Shown here: in pieces, positions 37,245 to 49,562 of the stretch
How positions within the stretch are numbered: position 1 is the stretch's first letter
Layout of the letters: the number at the start of each line of letters is the position of its first letter
From: Piliocolobus tephrosceles
Lineage: Eukaryota; Chordata; Mammalia; Primates; Cercopithecidae
Direction: 5' to 3'
Assembly (NCBI RefSeq): GCF_002776525.5
Contig: NC_045436.1
Location: 47,547,223 to 47,611,222 of the forward strand
Length of the DNA stretch: 64,000 bases
The notes under the pieces: generated by a model
Told to the model about the DNA's origin: nothing
The model's database searches: none
Seen by the model: only the letters and a program-made list of their open reading frames with translations
Position numbers and translations under genes: made by a program

Positions 37245-37758
37245 TCAGTTCCCACCTATGAGTGAGAACATGCGGTGTTTGGTTTTCTCTTCTTGTGATA
37301 GTTTGCTAAGAATGATGGTTTCCAGCTGCATCCATGTCCCTACAAAGGACGCAAACTCATCCTTTTTTATGGCTGCATAGTATTCCATGGTGTATATGTG
37401 CCACATTTTCTTAATCCAGTCTGTCACTGATGGACATTTGGGTTGATTCCAAGTCTTTGCTATTGTGAATAGTGCCGCAATAAACATACGTGTGCATGTG
37501 TCTTTGTAGTAGCATAATTTATAATCCTTTGGGTATATACCCAGTAGTGGGATGGCTGGGTCATATGGTACATCTAGTTCTAGATCCTTGAGGAATCGCC
37601 ATACTGTTTTCCATAGTGGTTGAACTAGTTTACAATCCCACCAACAGTGTAAAAGTGTTCCTATTTCTCCACATCCTCTCCAACACCTATTGTTTCCTGA
37701 TTTTTTAATGATTGCCATTCTAACTGGTGTGAGATGGTATCTCATTGTGGTTTTGATT
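37245..37758 (-). CDS. L1 ORF2 C-terminal part (open as far as the gap)
   Basis: Reading on the minus strand from the gap to a TGA at 37245-37247, the frame is uninterrupted for about 170 codons. It covers the cysteine-rich segment (CWRGCGEIGTLLHCWWDC) and IYTMEYYAAIKKDEF, and ends FSLIGGN. Unlike the copy at 19-25 kb it retains the Tyr codons after TME and the normal stop. Whether the rest of the element is intact cannot be judged because of the gap. Confidence 0.85.
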
Positions 37759-37858
37759 NNNNNNNNNNNNNNNNNNNNNNNNNNNNNNNNNNNNNNNNNN
37801 NNNNNNNNNNNNNNNNNNNNNNNNNNNNNNNNNNNNNNNNNNNNNNNNNNNNNNNNNN
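37759..37858. other. Assembly gap (100 N)
   Basis: Exactly 100 unknown bases, the conventional placeholder for a gap of unknown size. It lies inside the young L1. Confidence 0.98.
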
Positions 37859-37874
37859 CTAGATGGACTTCTTT

Positions 37875-39335
37875 ATCAACTCTGAGTAGGTACTGAAGTT
37901 CTGGGAAGCCAGTTGTAAGGCTTTCCCAATGACCATAATCAGAAATAGTATGTTGGATATAAAATCTAGTCCCAGGTAATTAAAAATTATTAGAGTTATT
38001 AGAAATTAAAAGGCCAGTACAAAGGCATTCTGGCATAATCGTTTTGACAATCATTGGTGTTGATAAAATGTTCCTAATTAGTAGTGTTGTGTTTATATGT
38101 TCAATGGAAGGCTTTAAACCAAATGACCATGTGAAGAAGGGAACAATTCAGGAGATGTATACACTGCATTAATGTTTATATAGGTATGTACACTCTTGAG
38201 ATTTTCATAACACTGGGCTTTAAAATTATATGTAAAGATGCTACTTCAAACACACTTAGCAGCACAGGTGTTCTAATTTATTTTGACATTAATTGTTAGG
38301 TGCTCAGAAATTCAATTTTTGCTTTATTTTCTTACTAAAGGACTGAGAACATATTGCAGAGATTTCTGATTGTGTCACAAAATGGAAAGGTGAATTTTCT
38401 AACTGGGTTACTTTCCCACATTCCCTGCATCCTGCACCTATACACCTTTCTCTCCAGTTTCACGTTCAGATGAATTAGAAAATGTTTTGTGGTTGTGGAC
38501 TTTGACTTACTAAGGACTTTTTGATAATCATTGAAACTTATATATTGTATGGCTAATATCTAACCCTGAAATATTTTTTGTTCTCCTGAGAAACAACAAC
38601 AAAAAGATGGTGAAATATTCCATATTATTCTTGGATCTTCCCTACTTACCCTTTTCCTCTGTGCCTCCAAGCATCCTCATCTCATATATCCTAAAACAGT
38701 CCCAACAATTCTATTGGCTGGGCAAGGTTCTGTGCTCTTTTTTTTTTTTTTTTTTTTCTTTCACTATCAGTGCTCTGAACACAGTAGTTTCCATAGAATA
38801 GAATGCGGTCTTCCATTTCTTCATTCATCAGCTGCTTGTCACCTAATCCCCGATCCTAAAATTTGACTGAAAGTCACAGGCTATAAATAACAAAATCAGG
38901 GAATCTGGTGACCTTGTTTCCTTTGTAGCCTCCTTGCTCCACCAGCAGCATTTGACACATACTTACAGCGTAAGTCTTTGAATCTGTGACTGTTTTCTGT
39001 GTCACTCCTCACTGTCTGCCTTCTTCTCTAGCCTTACAAATGTAAGCATTCCCCCAGAGTTTTGCCCTCAACCCTTGTCTTTGTGATGTATTCTACACAT
39101 GGATTATTTCATCTAATTAACCTACTTTTTTCATGAAATATAAGGAATAGAGCTATGGTATAGATCCTGTCCAAACCTACCTTTTTATTATCCATATCTA
39201 ACTAAAGTCATGCATCCAACTTTAGCATGTTTAAATATAATGCATTTTTTCTAAAACCTGAAAATAAATTTTTAATTTTTTTCTCTTTCCGATCTTCTAA
39301 AATCTTAATTGTACTCTATTTTAAAATTACTTCTG
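37875..39335. other. Unique intronic sequence
   Basis: A poly-T near 38739-38757; nothing else recognised. Confidence 0.45.
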
Positions 39336-39625
39336 TTTTAGAATCTGTAACTTCCTTGCCTTTCCTCTTCATTCCTCAGTTCAAGCTCTTACCATTTCTT
39401 TCCTTTACTATTGTAGTGGCCTCCTAATTGGTCTCCATGTCCCTAGTTGATTCAATTCTTGTCCCTCAGTCCTGGCTCAAGCCACCCTACTTATTCCTGC
39501 TAGGTGCCATCCTACAACACAGCTAATCCCACCACTTTGCTGCTCATGAGTCTTCAGTGTTTGCCCACCCTCCATCTAGAGAATAATGTCTAAGTGTTTA
39601 TCATTAACCACAAACATTTACAACA
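39336..39625 (+). repeat. L2-like LINE fragment, sense
   Basis: TAGTGGCCTCCTAATTGGTC, CCACTTTGCTGCTCATGAGT and AGAATAATGTCTAAGTGTTT follow the L2 order 'cctcctaactggtctcc ... aagtccaaa'. Confidence 0.6.
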
Positions 39626-40519
39626 TAGCCTCATCTCGTTTTATTGAATTTCTTATAGCAAATGTTTATTTTAGAAAATATATAAAATAGATAAGCAATA
39701 AAAAAAATCCTAGCATTTAATTTTCCATTCTTCATTTTTTTTATTCCTCATCATTATAACCAAAGCTAGCTGTGGATCATTCCCAAATACATCTGCCATT
39801 TTTCTTTCCATGCCTTTCCATGCTATTTTTATACCCATCTCCCCTAATTTCTAATCCTTGTAATCCTATCTGGCTTTCACTATACATCACAACATTCTAT
39901 TTCTCTAAGAAAATTTCCCTGGTGTTTGAATCTTTGTAGAAGAAATTGATGATATGTGTAAAGCATTTTGAGCCATATCTTGGAAGTTATTCCTTTCTGG
40001 TATATTTTGTATTTTGCCTTTTTCATAGTCATGTAGCTGCTGCTGCTGTTTTTTAAAGCCATGTACATGTTATTCCAAAACTAAACCTTAAGATTTGTAA
40101 ATGTATCTTACTCTGTTTCTCTAGGATTTGTATCACTTCCAGGAGTTAGTTAGTTGATAACATAAATTGTAGCATCATGATGTTTACATGGTATAGTGGA
40201 ATTAAAGAGAAAAGTTAGGAAATAGAAGTGGGAAAAGAATAAAGCCGGAGGAAAGAGAGAGACCCTATCCTTTTAGGGAAGATGATGAATCCTCTAATAC
40301 TTTCAGGGACAAAAACTCCAAATTGATTCTTTTGGGAGGTGTGACTCAAAAGAGTGAGTCGAGGTTAATATTTGAGAATATACAACACTGGGAATGGTGG
40401 TGGTTGGTGTTGAACCAGTTCATAGTTGGTTAGCTCCATCAATTTCAGATGCAGCAAAAAAGAACAGAAGCAAGATTCTATCACTGAGAGAAGTTGGTAG
40501 CATTCAACCCTAATAAAAT

Positions 40520-40736
40520 CGACTGGGTGTGGTGGCTCATGTGTCTGTAATCCCAGCACTTTGGGAGGCCGAGGTGGGCGAATCACGAGGTCAGGAGTTC
40601 GAGACCAGCTTGACCAACATGGTGAAACCCCATCTCTACTAAAAATACAAAAATTAGCTGGTCATGGGGGGGTGCATACCTGTAGTTCCAGCTACTCAGG
40701 AGGCTGGAGACTCCATGTGGGGAAAAAAAAAAAAAA
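40520..40736 (+). repeat. Alu, sense, internally deleted right arm
   Basis: It begins ACTGGGTGTGGTGGCTCATG and contains GAGTTCGAGACCAGCTTGAC and CTACTAAAAATACAAAAATT. After CAGGAGGCTGGAGACTCCAT it jumps to an A-tail. About 80-90 bp of the right monomer (between 'ggaggctg' and 'agactcca') are missing. Confidence 0.9.
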
Positions 40737-40839
40737 TTGGCAGTGGAAAAGGGGGTTGAAAAACTTGAGAAACAAGTTTAAAAACAAGAGATTGTGCAAA
40801 AAGAGGCTGTAGACAAACTTCTTCCTTAAGATTCAAGAG

Positions 40840-41580
40840 CTTCAATCTCTTGGTGATGAGCAGTTGAAAATATTTCCACTTCCCTGCAGTTGGATAAGCA
40901 CCACTGCTATTTTGACAAGCTTGGCTCCCTGTGCGTAGCTAGGATACAGCTGAATTTTGATTCCATGAAAACTCTTCGGGAAATATTTTTACTATGCCAC
41001 TAGCATTGTGCATTGGTTGCTTTGCCATGTGTCTAAATGGATATATTAGGAATTAGTGAAACTTAATAGAGGGGCAAGCATGGTAAAAGATAGGAAAACA
41101 GCTTCTGACAGTAGGAGAACAAGTGATGGTAGATGACAGGCAGCAGTGGAGATCTTTCTGAGTGGTCTGACTTGTTGATGGATGGCTATGGAGTGCAGAG
41201 AATACAGAAGCATCAAGGAGGACTGAGGTGTTTAACACAGATGTCTGAGAGTGGGTGTCATTTCCTGTGATAGAAAGAAAGGGAAGAGCTGATCTGAGGT
41301 GGCAGCAGAGTAAGCAGGACTTAAGTTATGTTTTAGCCTTGTTACCTAACGTGTCTGTTGGGCAACTAAGTGGAAATGCAGTACATGTGTCTGTAATGCA
41401 GTATCAAATGACATTTAAGTCATGGAACTGTTTGAATGAAATAAAATATATATAAAAACAAAGGATGCTGCCCTGAATCCTGGGGCATTTCAATATTAGA
41501 GAGAAAAGAGCCAGAACTGAGCAATGGAAAGGTACTCATTGTCTGTGTAAGAACTGAGATTTGGCACAGGAAGGGAAACA
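40840..41580. other. Unique intronic sequence
   Basis: Nothing recognised. Confidence 0.45.
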
Positions 41581-41590
41581 AAAAGGGATA

Positions 41591-41591
<1 letters not shown>

Positions 41592-41627
<36 letters not shown>

Positions 41628-41908
41628 AGATGGAATTTTGCTCTTGTTGCCCAGGCTGGAGTGCAGTGGCGTGATCTCAGCTCACTGCAACCTCCACCTC
41701 CCAGGTTCAAGTGATTCTCTTGCCTCAACCTCCTGAGTAGCTGTGATTACAGGTGCCCACCACCAAGCCCGGCTAATTTTTGTATTTTCAGTAAAGGTGG
41801 GGTTTCACCAGTTTGGTCAGGCTGGTCTCAAACTCCTGACCTCAGGTGATCTGCCCACCTCAGCCTCTCAAAGTGCTGGGATTACAGGCATAAGCCACTG
41901 TACCTGGC
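41592..41908 (-). repeat. Alu (AluS-like), antisense
   Basis: A long poly-T (about 41593-41626) precedes GAGATGGAATTTTGCTCTTG. It ends AAGCCACTGTACCTGGC. Exact 11-bp target-site duplication AAAAGGGATAT at 41581-41591 and 41909-41919. Confidence 0.95.
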
Positions 41909-42666
41909 AAAAGGGATATTAAATTATTTATTTATTTATCTTTACTATTGAGCATGTTCTGAGTACCTTTACGTAATTCCAACAATAATCCTATGGGATA
42001 GATGTTAACATTCTCATTTTAAGGGGAAGAACTTCAGAATTAATGGAGTTAGATAATAGGGAGATGAGCTATTTTTTTTTTTTTATGTTACTTATATCCT
42101 AATTTTTTTTTTTGTTATTGAGTTCTGCTAAATTTCCCAGGTTACTTTCAGAATGTAGGCTATTATCTAAGGTATATGTGGGCTTTTATTTTTATGTGGG
42201 AGCTAAGAGCAGCCCTGAAGTCAGACTGCCTTCTCAGCCAGGTGTCGTGATGAATTTACCTCCTATTCTCTGACTAGTGCTTATCAAGAATAGAATCAGA
42301 AGGCTTAGACAGTAATTTTACATGTTAGTGTCCTCTTAACTGGGAATTAAAGTTATCCCAAACTCCAGGAGAATGACAAACCAGAACAGTGAAACATGAT
42401 TGTTCGTATTTTAAAGTACCTTAGCAACAAACACACCTACAGAATGTTTAAGACACTAGTCTCCTTCCTTTTCTCTGTTATTTTCAAGCAAGACTAAGTC
42501 ATCTTGTTGGAGATTCTGTACAGAGTAAAGCATAATTACATGGTATTGGAACCAGAAAATGAGTTATAGATCTGTATCTATATACCTATTTCTTTGTAGA
42601 ACTCCTCTATTTATCTGTCTGCTAACTAAGGTATGTCAGATAATGTATTTTTGTTTCATTTCTTTT

Positions 42667-42672
42667 CTTTTC

Positions 42673-42709
<37 letters not shown>

Positions 42710-42984
42710 TTTTTTGAGACAGAGTCTCGCTCTGTCGCCCAGGCTGGAGTGCAGTGGCCAGATCTCAGCTCACTGCAAGCTCCGCCTCCCGGGTTCATGT
42801 CATTCTCCTGCCTCAGCCTCCTGAGTAGCTGGTACTACGGGCGCCCGCCACGTCGCCGGGCTAATTTTTTGTATTTTTAGTAGAGACGGGGTTTCACCGT
42901 GGTCTCGATCTCCTGACCTTGTGATCCGCCCACCTCGGCCTCCCAAAGTGCTGGGATTACAGGCGTGAGCCACCGCGCCCGGCC
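42667..42984 (-). repeat. AluY with 12-bp deletion (Old World monkey-type), antisense
   Basis: Low-divergence AluY from GAGACAGAGTCTCGCTCTGT to CACCGCGCCCGGCC. Exact 15-bp duplication TGTTTCATTTCTTTT at 42652-42666 and 42985-42999. The tail has become a (TTTTC)n microsatellite. The sequence TTTCACCGTGGTCTCGATCT lacks the 12 bp that normally follow CACCGTG, a state I recall as typical of cercopithecid AluYR subfamilies. Confidence 0.9.
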
Positions 42985-42999
42985 TGTTTCATTTCTTTT

Positions 43000-44399
43000 A
43001 AAAATTTTCTTTCAACAAGCTTCATTGCATATTTCAGCTCCTATCTAACCAAGGGGGTGGAAAGTCAATCTCTATTATTTTATGCTCTCCTCCAGCCACA
43101 AGTCTTCCTTTGCGCTGAGCTTTCAGACTTTTCTGTTTCAGTCATTAGCCACTGATGTGCCTATTTCCTATACATCATGGTACCATCATGCCTTTTCATT
43201 TCACTGCATCCAAGCCTAACTCAACACAGGGGAATCTTTGGGGAAGCTGACTAATGACCAAGGGTCAGTCCTGCATTCTGCAGCGTCCCCTGCTATTGGG
43301 CTCCCTCACCAGGCAAGTGAACAGTGAACAAGGCTTCACCCTCCTGGACAAACTCTGCCCCCTTGTCTTCTCTCCTGTCACTGCTGGATTTGTATTTGTC
43401 TGTTCCTCTCCTTCCTCCCTCCTCTTCTTCCCTCACTTCTCCGTTCTTTTTCTTTTCTGTTTCTCTTTCTCTCTCTATCCTAAAAGATCCTTTTATTCTG
43501 TATTACCCTCCCAATGGAAACTTCAAATTTTCTGTCATGAATAAAGGATAAATGTATTTAGTTCAGGCAGCTATTGCTTCCAGTACTGCTAAAATTCCCT
43601 TGGGCACACATTTTAAACAATAGTCTAAAAAGGTAAGAAAAAAGAAAGATCAAAATAAAAATTGATATATTAAAAATTTTACATCTTACATATATTTAAA
43701 TACAGTGATCATATCACATATTAGCATTCTTTCATGCAAACAAAGCTAACCTTAAACACTTCTTCACAAGATTTTTTTTCTTGGTCCTTTAATCCTTTGT
43801 GATATTTCTCTGTAGACTTGATCCAAATATTTTCCTTTCTAAAATTCAAAGATCAAAACTAGAATCAGTTCTTTGAAATGATTTAATGGAAGCAATGATA
43901 CTCTCAGTATGTCTCTTATTTTTCCTTTTTTTTTTTTTTTTTTTTAATGAAGCACTTTTGAAAATTTTATACCAGGCCACTTTCCTAACTGTTCTTGAGT
44001 TATAATTCTGGCCATAGGTACTTCCTTTCCCTTCAAAGCAATGTTTAGACATCCTCTGAAAATATTATTACTTAGTACCTGGCTTCTTCTGATGAGAGGA
44101 TATTCCTATTTTCTAGGAATTTTATAAAACAAAAACATTGAACTGGAACAAAGGGTGTAAAAAGTGATAGTGGAAAAATTAATACATTTAAATATATTCA
44201 TGTTGTCGTGTTTTCATTTTCAATATTGAAGTTGAAAATAGATAAGACGGTGCATGAACAATTTTAGAAACCAAATACAATTTCAGCATGCTTTGGATGC
44301 TTCGGATTTGCCCCCAGCTCCACGATTTCTTATTGAATAGTCAAGTATTCTATTAGAAAAAATATGCATCTCTGGAGTACTGCAGTTATGTTTTCATAG
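43000..44399. other. Unique intronic sequence
   Basis: A T-run near 43927-43945; pyrimidine-rich between 43370 and 43480. No gene recognised. Confidence 0.45.
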
Positions 44400-44485
44400 G
44401 ATCAAAGAATCACAGGAAAGTCAAGATGAAAGTAATTTTAGAGGTCACTGAATCTAATCTTACAACTGGCAGGCAACCATATCTC
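44400..44485 (+). repeat. L3/CR1-like fragment
   Basis: GATCAAAGAATCACAGGAAA and TTTTAGAGGTCACTGAATCT are the degenerate 'tcatagaatcacag ... agaggtcatctagtc' core of L3-like LINEs. Confidence 0.45.
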
Positions 44486-47345
44486 CCTGCTTCTTGAGAG
44501 GTAGCAGAAAAGCTTTGCTTAAGAGAGTTCAATCATGAAGTGAAAGGAATATGATTTTTTCATTAGACAGACAGGGATAAAAGCCCTGATCTGCTACTCC
44601 ATCAAATTTTGAAACCATTTTGAGCTTATACGAAAAATAATACCAACTAGTGTGACTGCTTGCAATAAATGAAAAAAATATCTAAAAAGATGTCGTATTG
44701 CATGATAGGACAGTATATAGGCGATCTCTCCCTACTTCACACACTCCCGCTCCTTTCCAAGGCAGCCTACGCCTTACACTACATAGCATTCGATTATTTG
44801 AAATCAACAACCACTGAGTCATACATTTTCCTCTTCTCCAATGCAATGGATTTTTTTCATTTTCAATGTCTTCAGTCTTTCCTGATATGCCAGGTTTCCC
44901 AAACCCCACTATCATTACCTTTGCTACCATGCTGTGATATCCTCTAGTTTACAGGAACCCTTCCCTTAAGAATACCATGTCAAGAAAAGCACACATGTGG
45001 GTAGAACTCACACCTGCCATGAGTGGGCATTTTGCTTAATGCTGCCCAAGATTGCTCTTTCTTTTATAGCAAACTTATCCATAATCATTAGAAACAGTCT
45101 ATGATGTTCAAAGCAGTGACATTGGCTTATATCTTTTGAGTAATTTCCTCATTTAGGGGCTTTTCCTGCGATTAACTTAATATATTCTAAATTATATTCT
45201 GAAATCCAGTTAGACGAGAAGACAGTTTAAACGGGGCTGGGGATCCTGTGTCCATATAGGCTATGCTTACATCTAGGCCAGTGGGAATTATCTGACTCGT
45301 GATATTCTTTTATAAACATTTTCACAACAGTTAAATAGTTGCAGTTTTTGAAAAGTCCTGAAACTCTACTTTTAATATTTTAATTATAATCTTTTAAAAG
45401 TTTAGGTAGATGATTTGTTATCTTAGAGTATTTCGAGTTATTTAACTTCATAGACATTGATCTAAACTGAAAATGAAAATCCTTCTCCATTTCCTGTCAG
45501 ACTGATATAAGCAAACTGTGAATTAGGGAAACTACATTCTCAAGATTCTTTACTTACTTTTTGTTACTGTGGAACCATAAGAAAGATTTTTAAATTTATT
45601 TCCTCATCTAGAAAATGTGCACATTCAACTCGAAGACTTTGAAAAGCCATTTTTACATCTGAGATTCTATGATCCTGTCATTTCTTGTGCCATACTCACA
45701 GCTCTTACTGATACCAGATTCATTATATCCATTTTTACACAGATCTGCAGGGTTTAAATCTGATACATTTCAGCAGTCCAGGGCCTGAAACATGGTACTT
45801 TATTAATATTGATCCATCAGATGAATGTTGAGTCAAATAAAGCTCTGCAAGATATTGGTTCTAAAATCCTGGCTCGTAATTTCAGGATGGTATACTCATA
45901 GCTTCAAACTTTGAAGCATATAATTAAATGTGAAATGGTCTCATTTTATCATGGGAGGAAATCAGGTTGGTGGTCAGAAGGAAAGATTTTTCAATTCAGT
46001 TTTAATTGGTAATTTTCCTTTGGGAAGCTTGAATAGCTATAGTTAAAGGAATAAGATATCAAATAGCAAACCTATTAATGAATAACTACCCAGCAGGAGA
46101 AGATAGGAAGACTGACTTTTATTTTTAGAAGTCGGAATGATTTGAGAGAGTATCTGTGATGGGTGACTTGTGATCTAGGATACAGCATAGTTACTTGCAG
46201 AAAAGTGAAATAAGCAAATGTCATCAAGTCATGCACATTGGATTATATTTACTGATATATCTCTTCCTGTAGGCAGTGACGTGTTTAAAAGTGAGACATG
46301 TCTTTTTACTTGTTTCTATTTTAAGTGACTGCTTTGACAGGTCTTAAAAAAAATAAATAAAAAGATCATTTTCTATCCTGCAGATTTAGCAACTGCCCTT
46401 AAGTGTCTGATCTTGTCACGTTTTCAGTGGAAACAACATTGTGATTTGCTTCCACGGTGATCTACCGGTCAGTGATGGCCAAAACTAATGACATTGGAAT
46501 GACAGAGTACTTTGCAAGCTACTAATTATTTGTCATAATCTCCTAGTGAAGAAGTTACTAATGTTATTACTTAAAACATCCCTTGCGTTTTGAACTTGCA
46601 GGGCACTTACAGATTCATTGGTGGCCATGAAGAAATGACAATTTGTCCTATTCTTAGTAGGAAGCAAGGAAGCAGTCCCAAAGTCACCCTGTGTCTACTC
46701 TGATACAATCATGGGACTCAAGCTTTAGGTTCTGAAGCAGTGTCCTAGGCCTTGTTGCTTTAAATTCCAGCTGAATATAGGATGATTACGTGTGAGACAT
46801 CTTTAATGTGTTATTCTAATTTCCAGAGATGGAAGTTAATAAACAACAAATTAATTCCAATGTAAAACTGCCCCTCCATGACAAAAACAAAAGCCTTTTA
46901 ATTTAGTGATTTTCACCTGGAAGACAATACAACATGCAGATTTGGCAGCTGTAGAACATAAAGCCGTCTGTCATAAATTAGTCCCCTGTAGTTGGAGTAA
47001 GGACCATTTTAAGACGCTTTCAAATTACTTCTTTTCAGACTTTTGAATGCTCTCCTCCTCAGCCAGGAGGAACATCTGTAGGGTGGCTCTACTGAGAAAG
47101 AATATTTCTCTACTATTATATTGATAAACTGTGGCTAATATGTTAAGCTAAATTTATAATCAGCATGTGATATTTATACTATGATTATTGATTGATTGGT
47201 TGATAGATGATTCTGTCCTTCTCTCCTAATAGGAGACATTGAAAAGGAATCAAGATTTCAATAAAGTTATTAAGATGTGCTACAGAAAACCTTCACCTTA
47301 AAACTAGACAGATTAGGAGGTAGTGCTAGGATATTAATGATAATA
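44486..47345. other. Unique intronic sequence
   Basis: AT-rich, notably poor in interspersed repeats. No exon was recognised. Confidence 0.45.
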
Positions 47346-47349
47346 GCAA

Positions 47350-47618
47350 CCACAATACACAGGAAAAGAAAACCAAATACACCACGTTTTCACTTATAAG
47401 TGGGAGCTCAACATTTAGCACCCACGGACGTAAACATGGGAACAGTAGACACTGCACACTTATTAGAGGGAGGAAGGAAGGAGGGGAGAGTGGTTTAAAA
47501 TCTACCTATTGGGTACTAAGCTCACTGTCCAGTGGCAATATACCCAAACAGTAAACCTATTCATGTACCCCCCATATCTAAATTGAAAGTTGAAAGATTT
47601 TTTAAAAAGAACTATGCC
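47350..47618 (+). repeat. L1 3' end fragment, sense
   Basis: CACGTTTTCACTTATAAGTG, GGGAGCTCAACATTTAGCAC, CTACCTATTGGGTACTAAGC and CATGTACCCCCCATATCTAA are the ORF2 end and 3' UTR of an L1PB/L1MA-type element. Severely 5' truncated. Confidence 0.85.
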
Positions 47619-48109
47619 TTGCCTCCTCCTGCCCCTCTTCCTAGCTCCCCAACACATGCCTGCATGTGTGTTCTGTGACCGAACCCCTCCACAGCTGACT
47701 GTGGGTGGAAGGAACTTATTTGAAAAGCGTTTTCTCCTCATTGCCAGAATTGTTCAAGCATGAGGTAGACCAGTTATTTTCAACTATTCTTTGCAACCAG
47801 ACCACAGCATGATTTATTTGGTATAATTCAAATTGCTGTGTCATCTGCTTGAAACAAGTATGACTATTGTTTACCCAAATATGGCTTGGAGTGGTACATA
47901 AACAACTGCTGCTGGTAAGATCCAGCTACAAGTCCTGGCCCTCTGCTCCTCCACCCACACCCTGGTACATCCACTTTTGAACACCAGTGGGCTAGGTCAG
48001 TGGCTTGCAACCTTGTTTGATTATACATCTCTACCAGTTAAAAAGGTTCTAGGTGACTAGTACCTTTCTCTCGTTAAAAAGATTCTAGAGAAATACATTT
48101 TAAAAGGTG

Positions 48110-48208
48110 CCAATGTAGGTGCACAAAATATCTCGGCTCACAGCATGTGTCCCATCCAACTCACCTCTGCGACTTTGCAAGCCAGCGCTTTTTGTGCACC
48201 TACGTTGG
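48110..48208. repeat. 19-bp inverted repeat around a 61-bp core
   Basis: CCAATGTAGGTGCACAAAA (48110-48128) and TTTTGTGCACCTACGTTGG (48190-48208) are reverse complements with one mismatch, which would form G-U in one RNA strand. No transposon family was recognised from the termini. Confidence 0.8.
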
Positions 48209-48543
48209 GACGATCTCATTCATCCTAACCTCACTTTCCAAGAAGGGAAATGGAGGCTTGAAGAGACAAATCAAATCTCTCAAGCAGGCAGAACTAAGAG
48301 GACAGGTAGACTCTGAAGGCAGACTTTTGGCCTCCAGATCCCTCGTGTTTAGCCAAGTGGGGCTGCTGGCCTGCCTCCTCCTGTGGATGTGAGCCTTAGA
48401 CAAATCCTGCTGAGTGCTTCTAAGAGGTAGAAAGATGAGCGAGACAGGGAGACACAGACACAGGCCTGGAGGGCTTCCTGGAAGCAGTGGCACTTGATGG
48501 AGCTATGCAAGAAGCGAGGAGGGCAAACTAGTCAGAGATGGGG

Positions 48544-48567
48544 TGTGTGCGTGTGTGTGTGTGTGTT
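48544..48567. repeat. (GT)n microsatellite
   Basis: Short GT run starting GTGTGTGCGTG. Confidence 0.9.
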
Positions 48568-49114
48568 TTCCAGGTCACAGAATTGGTACTCACAGGGACG
48601 AGGGTGTCCCAGCCAGGAGGGTTCAACTTCATTAGCAGGCCTAGAAAAGCCATGGAAGCTTCCAGCAGGAAACTGATGTTACTAGAGCCATACTTATAAA
48701 GGACAGGGATAGTTAGTTATGAGTGAACAAGGGTGAGAATGAACGTGACTGGAATGGCTAGGAGGAGGTACCTGGTGCTCTGAGCAGGGGACATCATAAA
48801 ACAAATACATGGTTTCCTGACCAAAGTGGTCTGGATACGAGGGAAGGGGTCCCATGTGATGCTTCATGTCTGTGAAGGTAGACTAGCAGGGATAGAGGAA
48901 GGGTGGCAGTGGTGAGCCTGGCTGTGCAGGCTGCGATGAGTCAGGCTGCGGGGAACCGAGGGCTGGAAGGGAGCTGGGCATTGTTTATGGGGGTTGCATG
49001 AGTAAAAGAATTCCTGATGGAGACAGGAGATATGGAAAGAGAGAGGTAAGAGGGGATCATTGGGACAGAACCAAGTATGAAATACAAAGAGCCGGGGCCC
49101 AGCCTCTCTGCTAT

Positions 49115-49310
49115 GCCAGCAGTGACATTCAGGCTGGATGACTGTGGCAGGGACTGTCCTATGCATTGAAGGATGTTGAGCAGCATCCCTGGGCCCCACC
49201 TACTAAGATGCCAGTAGCAGTACCCCCACTCCTATAGTTATGACAACCAACAATCTTTCCAGATATTGCCCAATGTCCCTGGGTAACATCACTTGCTTGT
49301 CAACTACTTT
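49115..49310 (-). mobile_element. MER20 hAT transposon remnant, antisense
   Basis: GGGACTGTCCTATGCATTGA, AGGATGTTGAGCAGCATCCC, TGCCAGTAGCAGTACCCCCA and TTATGACAACCAACAATCTT match MER20 in reverse. The left terminus is missing. Confidence 0.85.
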
Positions 49311-49411
49311 CTTAAATTATAAAAAGGTTAGATAGGTTGTGGTTGATGTATTTATATGTATAGGTTATAGTTGATGTATTTATATGTATATAGAGAGAGT
49401 CTCATGCTAAA

Positions 49412-49445
49412 GCAGGGTCTCTCAGCCTCAGCACTGTCAGTAATC
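49412..49445 (+). mobile_element. MER20-like terminal fragment
   Basis: AGGGTCTCTCAGCCTCAGCA then CTGTCAG matches one MER20 terminus in the inverse orientation. It could be a fragment displaced from the element at 49115-49310. Confidence 0.5.
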
Positions 49446-49562
49446 GGGGCTGAAAGTTTACCAAGGACTGTACAGTAACCAAACTATTGACTTTATTCCC
49501 TGAAATGTTAGCTGATTGGCCTGATTAGTAGAGTGTCAGTACTCAATAAGAATGAAGTAGAG

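Larger units (their letters stand above)
36984..37874 (-). mobile_element. Young L1 insertion, antisense, interrupted by an assembly gap
   Basis: An exact 16-bp target-site duplication CTAGATGGACTTCTTT brackets it (36984-36999 and 37859-37874). The 3' end begins with a poly-T mixed tail at 37000, then the 3' UTR and ORF2 C-terminus. The sequence runs into 100 N at 37759. Because the second duplication copy abuts the gap, the missing sequence is exactly the 5' remainder of this L1, of unknown length. Antisense to INPP4B. Confidence 0.93.

Noticed and set aside
48864..49199. 111-aa minus-strand open frame
   Set aside because: Overlaps a MER20 remnant; Pro/Ser/His-rich composition without a domain or neighbours that support it.
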